Shown here: positions 49,637 through 60,176 of the stretch, piece after piece
Position numbering within the stretch: the first letter of the stretch is position 1
How the letters are laid out: every line of letters begins with the position of its first letter
From: Diprion similis
Taxonomy: Eukaryota > Arthropoda > Insecta > Hymenoptera > Diprionidae
Assembly: GCF_021155765.1 (NCBI RefSeq)
Contig: NC_060110.1
Coordinates: 8,245,501 to 8,309,500 of the forward strand
Direction: 5' to 3'
DNA length: 64,000 nucleotides
The notes under the pieces: generated by a model
The model's input: the letters and a program-made list of their open reading frames with translations, nothing else
What the model was told of the DNA's origin: nothing
The model's database searches: none
Made by a program: the position numbers and the translations under genes

Positions 49637-51799
49637 ATCACTTTACAGCAATGCACAAAGAAGCTCCAGTTTGTTTACTGGATGTATATGTCAATATACA
49701 CTTACACGCGGAGCAATCTGATTGTGCAACCGCGATACTTCACCGAGTAGGTACTCCAAATAAATATTGGAATTGCCGTAGAGAACTAGTCTTCAAATGA
49801 CCTCACTTGTATCAATGAATTTCGACACTTCTTCTTGCGGAAGCCATGTTTACTAAATTACCACAATTGGTAACACCCTCGTTGGAGGTCACAATGCATG
49901 TGCAGAAGCTTGTTCAGCTGTCCCTTACTCTTAATGCGTTCGGTGGGTGGCACAATTGTGCAAGAACGCCTTGTAATAGTTCCTTCTCTAGTTTACTTCT
50001 TCACACGTTATTTTACTTCAATCCACGATGGGATATCTGCCTAAACTAGATCATAACCATGGAATGTTTAGAGAACTTTATGTTCTCAGGTGAGTGAAGT
50101 TAATTGTTTGAAATTTATGGCCATTACGAATAGACCATTTGTGGCTGCGACCAATATTCCAGGTGCACGTATCATTTTTGTAGCTGATCGTTACAGATCA
50201 GTTCAGAAATTTTTGGAAATCTTAGTGGAAATATTTTTTCAATCTAATCTCATATCTACAATTGTTGAAGCGGCATCAAATTCTTGAACCCATTTATAGA
50301 ATTTCAATGGAATTCTGCACGGAAATTCTTTGAACTCCATGAGGATTCTTCCATTGAATATTGTTACACCATTTTTATATGTTACGAAAGTAAAAGTGAA
50401 ATCAAAGTTGATTGAATACGATTTTATTATGGGAGAAGGTATAATTAATTCTCATAAAAAATTTGTACAGTTACTTAAATGTACGTAATTTCCAATAAGA
50501 AAAAAAATGATTTCAGTTAAATTAATTTGCCACTCTTCCAAGTTCAAATATTAATATCCGAAAAATGTGGGTTTGGTGTATATTCGCCAAGTGGATTAAA
50601 CCGTGTAAAGCTAAGGCACAAATACTCGTTCAATCGTGCGAAACAGACCATAAAAATTGCCAGTCCCGAAACCAAGTGACAGCAATTAAAATGCTAATTA
50701 TAAAGAAACTTATTTTTATATTTTTGTATTAGATTAAATTGATTTGAATACGACACAATGGTGGATCAGATTATTAAAAAATTTGCATCAATTATTGCAA
50801 CCTTCAAGGAAAAAGGTAATAAAAAACGATATATAATAATGTAGGACAGGATTATGAAAGTGTCCAACTCTCAAAACACGTTTGCCACTGATATTTAGTA
50901 GACCAGTGTCCTTTAGTCAGGCAATTTCCTCGTGTCAATTTTACGGTTGATCAACTTCTTATAAAATTGTAAGCATGATTTTTAACAGATAAGTCAAATA
51001 ATAACATATAAATAATGATTTCACACAGTGGAAGCAAAAAAAATCTCTTATATACGGGTTAAAGACTTTCGGTATGTACAATTATGCAAATACATGCATT
51101 ACTTGCAATACCGCAATAGAAGTTCGATAATTTGGATATAAACAACTATATTTTATAAGTATGTAGTTACAGAAAATAGAATACAGAGCATTTATAAAGA
51201 AAACAGAAAAACTGAAAGGTATGTTATGAAGAATCATCATTGCCGTAGTACATGTATAACGTCATGTCGAAATCAACGAACTTGGATGCAAAAAAAAAAA
51301 AAAAAACGCAAACGCCAATGATCGTGACTTTCCTTGTGTAAGTTTCAAGTAATTGTTACTCATTCTTCCTCGCTTGTGACACACTTTTTATTACACTGCG
51401 AGAAGATTTTAGAAACGGAAAATTTCCAGATTATTCTCACGTTTGTTGGTGACGTCCGATAACAATATTGCTACTTTAAACATGCATAAATCTGAAGAAT
51501 TAAATATGATTTACGAAACCCGCAGTAATAATGCTGTCGTTACTGTGCTAATACAGTCATCTGAAGTTGGCACGATATCTCGATATCATTGTTTTTCTCG
51601 CACCAATAGTGCCAAGGCCAACTAATTGTAAAACAATCCGCAAACATATCCCAGAAATAAAGAAACTGGAGAGTCAATAAGAGCATATTGCTCCACGATC
51701 AGACAATTACGGCTTCGCTAGTGATGGATGATTTTCTTTGGTAACAAACTTCTCAGCTCCATATGCAGACATTATTCGTAAGTATATGATCCAGGCCCA
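49637..51799. other. Intergenic region between AA15 copies 2 and 3
   Basis: About 2.2 kb, AT-rich, with only short chance frames and a poly-A run near 51291-51307. No remnant of a further AA15 exon and no clear repeat end is seen. Confidence 0.45.
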
Positions 51800-52854
51800 T
51801 TAAGTGTTACTAATTGTAATATCTGCACAAGCTCTGAATTCTTCCTGTGGACCACAGCCGAGAGCCCCTGCAACAAAAGTACTTTTTAAGTTTTCGTCAA
51901 CCTCAGGGAATTTTTTGTACAGATACTTTGTGTATTGCATATAATTTATAATAATATATAATAATTTATGGAAGAATCGGATGTCAGAGTAATCGCACTA
52001 CGTGTGATCACTTTTATAAAACTGACTTTCAATAAATTAAACCACTAAATTCATTACCAAAAGTGAATTTTTAACAACTCTTAGAGAGAAGTTTTTGTTG
52101 ATGAGAGTAAAATGTCTAAAATTTACCTGTTCCATTGCCACAATCGCCCCAATTATTTCCGGCCACGTATCTCCATTGGAATACGCATTGCTCGCAGGTC
52201 AGATGATCCGGTAGCTTGTAGTTGAGTTTAGCGAATCCTGGTCCAGGCTTAGGGTAATACTTGGCCTCCCCATCTATCCCGATAAGAACATTTTGATTCA
52301 AACATTCCTCCGTCACTTCTACCCCCCGTCGATTCATAGGGCAAACGCGAAACTCAAAGTATCCTTTATGGTTCGCTGTCAATTGCACTGTTACCGGAAC
52401 CATAGAACCGGTCGAATATTTCCTCACCACTATGTCATTGCCATATTTTCCTCCAGTTTCGTGTGGCCGAGGCTGCAAATGTTGCATAGAAATTAGAGAT
52501 TTTAGTGAACGTTCTTCTTCTTGTGAATTTCTGTTTAACATGGTTCTCAATATACCTTAATACTATTTACACCATTATTTCTGTGCAGATAAAAAACCTA
52601 CCTCATGCAAATTCCACGCATCTCCACATACTCCGCATTTTCCCTTGTTCACGCCCCATTGTATGCTATAACCGCCACAATACCCCTGGTTATCGTCGTA
52701 ATCACGTGGATTATCAAACCCGTATCTCCACATAGACGCTCTGGACGGAGGGTCGACCAGTCTTCCATGTCCCAATACCTCGGTGAGTAAAACATTACCC
52801 AGTATGAGAAGTTGGAACAGGTAGTAATACATCTTTTTATTTGTCGAAGGATAC
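51800..52854 (-). CDS. AA15 lytic polysaccharide monooxygenase, copy 3 (secreted)
   Basis: Third member. Coding exons: 52832-52602, 52472-52127 and 51867-51800 (214 residues). The ATG exon acceptor is at 52854, 22 nt before the ATG. The signal peptide differs from copy 1 by one residue (SEVLG to TEVLG). Mature His1 starts HGRLVDPPSRASMWRYG. The second histidine is in TANHKGYFEFRVC, the Asn form shared with copy 4. The C-terminus is GALGCGPQEEFRACADITIS, with no anchor. Exon 2 is clearly more diverged from copies 1 and 2 (NRRGVEVTEECL, YYPKPGPGFAKLNYKLP), while exon 1 is closest to copy 1. All cysteines that recur across the array are kept, so it looks functional. Confidence 0.93.
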
Positions 52855-53602
52855 CTGAAACAATAATTTAGTACATATGTTGAAAGTTTTGATATTATAT
52901 CGGAGGACAAGAATCCCATGAGTTCCCGCGTTGCCGTACAGTAATACTATTCAACACGCCAAATTTCAAATCTCTGATTTCACGCAACGATTTGGTTAGA
53001 TTTTTTAACAGGTTGAAGCACTATTTTAGGTATCCGAATTTATTTTCAATGTGATGATTTATTTGTGACCGATTAACGTTCGGTATACCCATGATACAGT
53101 TGTACGACTAGAAGTAGCCGAAGCTGTAATAAGCTGCTTAAAACAGAATCGCGATTTTACAACATTTCTCGTAATTAGAACATCAAGAATCGAGCCAATG
53201 GATTTCGAATCAATTCAAACGTTGGCTCATAAATTCACATCGTAAATTTGAATTTCGCACATCAAACAAGTCAAATGTTCTTCCAGATTGACAGATTCAT
53301 CCTCTGTAACATTCGTCTGCGAAATTAGTTGAAGGTATTCTAAAGAAGAATGAAACATATCCACTTACCCTATATAACTTCAGATCTATAAATTTCTGTT
53401 GTCAATCTTCAGCTGCCAATTAGAAAGCACCACGCTTTATCAGGGATATCGATTCTCAATTGCCAAAACTCTGAGAGAGGATTCTTAACTATTTCAATTG
53501 CTCGACATATACGCGTAAAACACAAGTGGATCGGAGCAAACTTGATGAAATAACCAGTCTATCTCACCGGGACACTTGGCTGCTACTGCGGTCAATCCGT
53601 CC

Positions 53603-53670
53603 CGTTTTGTATGATGTAGGGGTAGGTCATTAGGACGAGGCGTTTTGCACGATCCTTATTCGTCGAGTGT
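53603..53670 (-). promoter_or_regulatory. Conserved upstream block of AA15 copy 3
   Basis: TAGGTCA lies at 53623-53629 on the + strand, followed by ACGAGGCGTTTTGCACGATC. On the gene strand the half-site is followed by CCCCTACATCATACAAAACGGG, a TATA-like position with a weak match. The sequence downstream on the gene strand (53520-53570, with GACTGGTT and GTTTGCTCCGAT) is shared with copy 1. It lies about 0.8 kb upstream of the ATG. Confidence 0.6.
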
Positions 53671-56185
53671 AACTTTATAACCACATGTATTTCCACATTT
53701 TCATTGTCTCCCGTGATTGTGAATATCTTTTAAACGTCAATGGATGATTACGGAATGTTTTCAATTCGCCATAAAAATGAATACTCACTTGTCAACTTTA
53801 AATTTATGTTTTAATATCACACAGTCTTGTCTTCAATAAACAAACTCGCGTATGTTCCTTTTTATCTTGATTTGTCCTGTTGATTTGTTTTTAAATTTAT
53901 GTACTTGAATTTTTATTTATTGATGTCATTTGAAGCTGTAAACTTTAATAGATTTTATCTATAGTGACGAATAGTTTTTTTTTTCTTTGCACATGTTATG
54001 TACAGAAAATACAATCAAAAACAGGGGACTGGGATTTTCTTAATCTTGTTATATTTATAAATTCTGCTTCATACCGCTACTGACTTATCGTTAGTCACGT
54101 TTTGCAACATATTTTTGTTGGAGGAAGCGTTATTCATACATCTCCGATCTTATCTTATCAGTGGCAAAATGTAAAGAATTATTCGCAGCAAAACGCACAA
54201 AGGCGCACAAAACATCAATCGTTGAAGGCGAGGTTGAAATGCATGTGACACTAATTCGGAAACGGATGTTTTGGTTACGAAATTTTATTGCATCCGGTAT
54301 TGCACCGCTTCTGTCAAGACGGTGAATTCGTAGAAGAACATACAAGGATGCTTACCACTTTTATATGGAACAAGTTAATACCGGAAAAACCGTGCTCTGC
54401 ACTGAGAAATATCTCAACATCCGAGAAAATGGCCTGACCTATAAAAAAGGACTTTCCTCATCAGTCTGCGTATGTAAAATAAACCGGAAGACAGAGATGA
54501 AAATGGGAATTACATTTATCAAGCTCATAATATGGGGAGTAAGATTTTTTCATACAACCGACGTTTATCTGACCGAGCTAAATATGGTGAAACGAGTGTT
54601 TTCCCCAATTGAAGAAAATGTTATCTGGTTGAAAAAAAGCAGTAATTTACGTTGACAAGTGTAACGCCATTCACTTTATTCGACTGATGAATACTTCAGG
54701 CAAACGATGATTTTGATTAAATATATTCGGCAATTTCAAGGAATGTTTTCTATGCCTATGTATATGATAATGAAAGATGTCCAATCTTTCAATCACTTAC
54801 GCTTGAAAAGCACGTCGTCCCTTTGCTGAAAATTTTAACCATAAAGAATTATTCTATCACGAAGCATTATTCGTTGTAAGACTGAAATTTACTCCGCATA
54901 ATTCACTGGCCATTTATTACCTTTATCCTGTAATCAAATTGAGTTTATTGTAAATATCAAACTATTATATGTAAGAAAGAGTGAAGTCATTGTTTTTATT
55001 CAAATCACTTTTTTATATAACCCTTACAATAAAATTTTCAACATTTTAAATCAATTAAATAATAAACATATGTCGGTAATACTTCATTCATACTTTAAAG
55101 TAGGAGTATAATCCATGCACTCTTCAGATTCGGTTAAAAGTAACTTAATATTATAAGGAATTGCTAGGTGGTAAGAGTACGTAAACTTTGATTGACGTAG
55201 TCCAGTCGCGTAAAACAATTTCTTCCCAGAAACTTATTAGTCACATGTGTCTAGACATTTTTGAAATAATTTGCATCGCCGTAATAAGGCAAGTATTCGT
55301 AGGTTAATACTTTTGGGGTAATTTGCATGCTTCGAAGCTCATGCCAATAATTTTTACACGTTAGAAAATAAATAATTTTACTTGACAAATATTCATACAT
55401 TGTATATACAGGATCTAGCATAACAATACAGAGAAATTATAAAGTGAAAAAAACCAATGAAAATCAGTCGATTTAAGATTATTGTTACATCACGCGTTAG
55501 TCATAATTAAGGCTTATTTAACACATAAAGAAAACTCCTGCGAATTGTAATTTTATAACAACCAAAATTAGCTTCTTCGCGATGTTGGATATTTTTTTCT
55601 ATCTCTTGCTAAGCGGATGCTCTCGTTCACCTATATATCTTCAAATATCGAGATCCACGTACCTCAAATGCGAAAAAGGGCTTCACAGCCCCATTCCATG
55701 CGCAATTCTGAACAAAGGCATTCGAATAGATTTTCATTCGATGTAGAAATCAAGAAATGGCACGGATTTTACGAAATCGTAATAGTAAACTCGTAGAATT
55801 CGTGCCAATTCTATATTTCTGCCTCAAATGAAAAAATGTTCAAATATTTTAGTTCAGAATTGCGATGAGAATGGGGCTGTTAAGCCCTTCTCGCATTTGA
55901 GTTACGAGGACTTCGATATCTGGAGATATACGTATACGACAAAGTCGAAATCGAACATGGCACCCCCTTAACTTGAAGGTGTTTTTAGAGATCGAAAAAC
56001 TATTCGCGAGCACATCATTCAGTTGCTTCTTAAACCCGGATTACAACAGAATCATATGCCATACGTACATAACAAGTTTCTCCTCAGACAGGAGCTTTTG
56101 TCTAAATCTCACACCGATTTCTATAACAGTGCAGATATAAAATAACAATTCCACACTAATTCGTATACATATGTCTTATCGCGAA
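53671..56185. other. Intergenic region between AA15 copies 3 and 4
   Basis: About 2.5 kb. It contains the truncated TTAA-type MITE at 55632-55971 and otherwise AT-rich sequence. Short open frames such as 54365-54655 show no family signature. Confidence 0.5.
55632..55971. mobile_element. Palindromic TTAA-type MITE, left end missing
   Basis: Diverged second copy of the element at 63161-63532: TATATATCTTCAAATATCGA, CACAGCCCCATTCCATGCGC, a central inverted half, and a right end reading GCACCCCCTTAA. The terminal ~45 bp of the left arm, including its TTAA, are absent or unrecognisable. It is non-coding. Confidence 0.75.
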
Positions 56186-58163
56186 TTAAGCATCCAGAGG
56201 CAAGTGTGAAATCGAATTTTGATGTTTCCTCTGTCTCGGCGGTGCAACCGGTGCTGTATTGTCAGGTGTTAATAACTTTCCAGCCCTTAACCACTGCTTG
56301 GCTTTTCCGGCGTGATAATAGTACGCGTACAACAACGCAAACGCAGCTAATATAACCAGCAACGACGTCCCTGCAATGACCAAACTGACCAGCCAGTAAG
56401 GTCCTGATATATCAGACACCAGAGAAGGCTCTGTAGGCAATGTAGGTTGAGCGTGTTTCGTAGTCGAAGTTCCACCCGTTGCATTTGTCTTTGGTATAAT
56501 TGGTCGTGGAGGTAGCGCAGCTTGATTGTCGCCGATTGAAATATCCGCACAAGCTCTGAATTCCTCTTGTGGACCACAGCCGACAGCCTCTGTAACGAAA
56601 ATCCACGTGTTACATGCTATGATTGCATATTTGTACAGTAATTTTCATCAACAGGTACATACTCAGTGGCTCGCTGTTTTTTTCGAATAAAAACTCGAAC
56701 AAGTTTCCTTTCTAATCAAATTTAACGTGCCAGTGACTAGCGGCAGAAGAGAAAGAAACGATACGTTGGTCATAGACTCGTCAAATTTCTATCTAAAGAA
56801 AGCTCGTTTCATTTTCGATTCTAAAAAATAAGAGAGTCACTGGGAACCTGTAAATGAACCTTACCGTACAAAAATGAGTCAGCTTCAAATATCGCTGACC
56901 ACATTTATATACTTCATATCTGTATTTGCCTCTCGTTTTCTTTGTAAGACTGTTTATTATTCTTGCCGAATGATACTCGATGAAGTTATGCAAGACCATT
57001 TACCAACCCTTCGGTCAGTTATGGTAGTACAATACGATGATTACGCAACGTTATAGTCTGAGGAGGCATCGAATGATATAATTAATACCGCTTTCTACAC
57101 ATCGATTAACGTCAGTAAAGAGGTCAAATTTAGTTCAATAATGAAACGGGATCTCAGTTACTAAAGTGCAGCCAAAATCTCAAGAAAAACATGAAATATT
57201 CTATAGCCATGAATTCTGATTGTATCACTCTATTCTTCTCATAAATAGATCGTAAGGATTGTTGGAATTCTCGACTTTTTTATATCCCACGCTCACTCGT
57301 GATACGGCTTGAGAAAACGTTTATTGACAATTTAAAATCACCTGTTCCGTTATCGCATTTTCCCCAGTTATTTCCTGCCACATATCTCCATTGGAAAACG
57401 CATTGAGAACACGTCACGTCTTCTGGAAGTTTGTAGTGACTTTCAAAGATTTTATTTCCAGGACCAGGGTAGTATCTAGGTGTTCCACTTTCTTCGATAA
57501 GAACATGCTGGTCCAGGCACTCGGCCGTCACTTCGGTGCCTGGGTGTGCCATAGGGCATAAACGGAACTCAAAGTATCCATGGTGGTTTGCCGTCAGTTC
57601 CACTTGTACCGGGATCACGGAACCTGTACGGTATTTTCGTACTATTATACTGTTGCCGTATTTCCCACCAGTTTCATGTGGTCGAGGCTGCAATTATCGT
57701 AAATGGATTAGTGAACGATACCATCTGCCAAATTACTTTGTAATCATCATATTCCTTTTATTAATTGAATAAATAGAGTCGTAAAATTTTTAACAAAAAT
57801 CAAATTCCAACTTCAAACGTGCCCCGTTTTGTTGAAAGAAAATAAAAACATGCGGATAACATATCCACTCAACTCTCGATAAGCACTTTTCGACGTAGTG
57901 ATTTTCATACCGTTTTCACATCCCACGGATCTCCGCATATTCCGCATTTTCCTTGATTACGATTCCACTGTCGGCTGAACCCACCGCAGTACAACTCGTG
58001 GTCATTGTAATTGTGTGGCGTGTTAAATCCGTATCTCCACATAGAGGCTCTGGACGGAGGTTCGATCAGTCTTCCATGTCCCAGGACATCGGAAAAAAAG
58101 AGGTTCCCGAATATAACGAGGCGAAAAGCCACTTGATACATATTTTTAACCGTTCGAGTGTAC
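56186..58163 (-). CDS. AA15 lytic polysaccharide monooxygenase, copy 4 (membrane-anchored)
   Basis: Most upstream and longest member. Coding exons: 58141-57911, 57687-57342 and 56589-56186 (326 residues). The ATG exon acceptor is at 58163. The signal peptide MYQVAFRLVIFGNLFFSDVL precedes mature His1 (HGRLIEPPSRASMWRYG). The second histidine is in TANHHGYFEFRLC. After AVGCGPQEEFRACADISIG the last exon continues instead of stopping. It has a Pro/Thr-rich linker (PPRPIIPKTNATGGTSTTK), a single transmembrane helix (YWLVSLVIAGTSLLVILAAF) and a cytosolic tail ending SISHLPLDA. The enzyme should therefore be held at the outer cell face. Exon 1 ends WDVKT rather than WNLxE. It is the most diverged copy and could be the ancestral form from which shorter, secreted copies arose by loss of the tail. 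Confidence 0.94.
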
Positions 58164-60107
58164 CTGGAACAATCCGAAGGATAGTACGTTATTAGTTAGT
58201 GCATCAGAGTTACTGCAATGCAATTTTCGCAATACACATGTCATGCAAGCATTGGAGCGCATCTTATAATTTATGAGAAATCGTTTGCATGTAAAATGAT
58301 GCTATATAGATGGGGTGTTTATTAACCAATACGAATTTTATTGCAATATATCGGGGGTATATAATTACAACTATAACGATAACGATCTTGTTCTTGGTCC
58401 AGGCGGCGTGTATAGTAATCACTATATTTATTGAAGCAATGAGACAATAATTGTTCTCACGATCAGGATTCATGTTCTACATCGACAAGTAAAATACCTT
58501 ATTGAGGAGAAAGGTATATTGACCGTAAATTATTGCTTTCAAATTTAGAAGAAGAAAAAAAAAATTACAATTTCAACTTCCGCTAGTCACCGTACCGGAA
58601 GAAGTCAATTAGAAAGGTGCGGGAGAGATTGAATTTAGACTGTCACATAGTTATAACAATAAAGAGACTGCAGAAGGAACCTCATTAATTTTCTCCGAGA
58701 AAATGATTGTTACAGCTGTAGCAAATTAAACATTCCCGTTGAAATATTGCGGCTTTCATAATATAATGCGTGTATAAATGGTACTTGATTAAACGTCACG
58801 AAAAATTTTATTGAATAATTGCTGCCGTGTAAAAACTAAGTAAATTATCCCTACAAGTGCCCTGAGAGTTGAAGCCTACAAACCTGTATAACAGTATCTA
58901 ATTTTAATTTGACTCCAAGCGTCGCTTCTCGACTCGTGTTTTATGGCCATTAACCGTTTTTCGTAATCCTGCATGTTTATGGTTAGTAGTAACGGTCTGA
59001 ACGCTGGACGGTCAAGTTTAATGTCATCTCGTGAGAAATCGAGCCGTGTATCCAAATCACAGAATTTAAATTCCGATATTTCAAGCCCGAATTTTTTTAT
59101 GACTGGCAATTTGCTAAATTTCTCGATCCATTTCATCCACGAAAGTGGTTGTAATACACATTGGTATAAAAAACAAGGAGCAGGGTAAAAGTAGGTATTT
59201 ATGTCCACATCACTTATGCAGTGGTGCAGCACGGAATAACAAATTACATGAAATTTCTCCGCTGTATGCAATGAGCCAAAGTTTAACGACACGTGAATGT
59301 TTCGTAAAATCCGAGTAGTATGTCTATTGTGTATATATATACTATAAATTGTCGGTTAAAATTCAATAAATGAGTTCTTGTAATATAAACAGATTCTCAC
59401 GTGACATACGAAGCTGTCTAATTCCAATTGTAGATTAATTATAGAACTGTTTTTAAAAAGCTTGATGATAATCCGATCACATGCTCGCGTGTATTAACAA
59501 TCTAAAATAGCGTTCTGAGAAAACCTCGTCGGTTATAATTATTATAGTCAGTTACCAAACATGGCCTCATGTTCAATAAACTGTGTAAATTAACCTCGCT
59601 GCGAGAGTGTTTAGACAGAGTTACTTTCATTCGAAGACAAAAAGTGTTTTATTGAACGGTGAGCCGATTTCGGCGGAGGGTATACTCGTCGCATAAATTT
59701 GAATATTGAATGCAAAATAGGTTGAACAGTTTGCCGAGTGCATACACGAATCCCTACAACTCCAGAATTTGTGTGTTAAATACTGTTGTCTTATTTGTAA
59801 AAAGAAACTGTGCGGTGAACCCGGCAGTTTCACCTTTACCGATTTCTCTTGTAAGTATTTGGTTCATGTTTTAAGTGGGAATTGCAGATGATAAAAAATA
59901 ATGTACATATATATGTAGGACAAGGTCTAAATATCCAAAATAAATACGCACCAAATTTTGTACATGCAAACTCTTGAGTCTTGACTCGTTACTAATTAAT
60001 CCTCAACTAAACTTCTTGCGCAGGATAAAGTACAAGCCAATCGTAACAAAGCCGACTTAACAACTAACCCAGCCTTCGGGAACGCTTGGCCACTACTGAA
60101 CTCAGGT
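58164..60107 (-). other. Probable 5' UTR intron of AA15 copy 4
   Basis: About 1.9 kb between the ATG-exon acceptor at 58163 and the upstream block near 60108. It is AT-rich with no other supported gene. If the promoter assignment is right, this is the longest 5' intron in the array. Confidence 0.4.
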
Positions 60108-60176
60108 TTACCACTCTTGTATGTAGGAGTAGGTCATTAGAACGAGGCGTTTGTCCGCGATCGTGATGCATCGGGT
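60108..60176 (-). promoter_or_regulatory. Conserved upstream block of AA15 copy 4
   Basis: TAGGTCATTAG lies at 60130-60140 on the + strand, followed by AACGAGGCGTTTGTCCGCGA and a TGATGCATCGGG tail, clearly homologous to the other blocks. The TATA position on the gene strand (CCTACATACAAGAGTGG) is degenerate. It lies about 2 kb upstream of the ATG. Confidence 0.5.

Noticed and set aside
49616-49800. Possible fifth AA15 copy or remnant near copy 2
   Set aside because: Frames here lack the PPSRASMWRYG, GYFEF and GCGPQEEF signatures.
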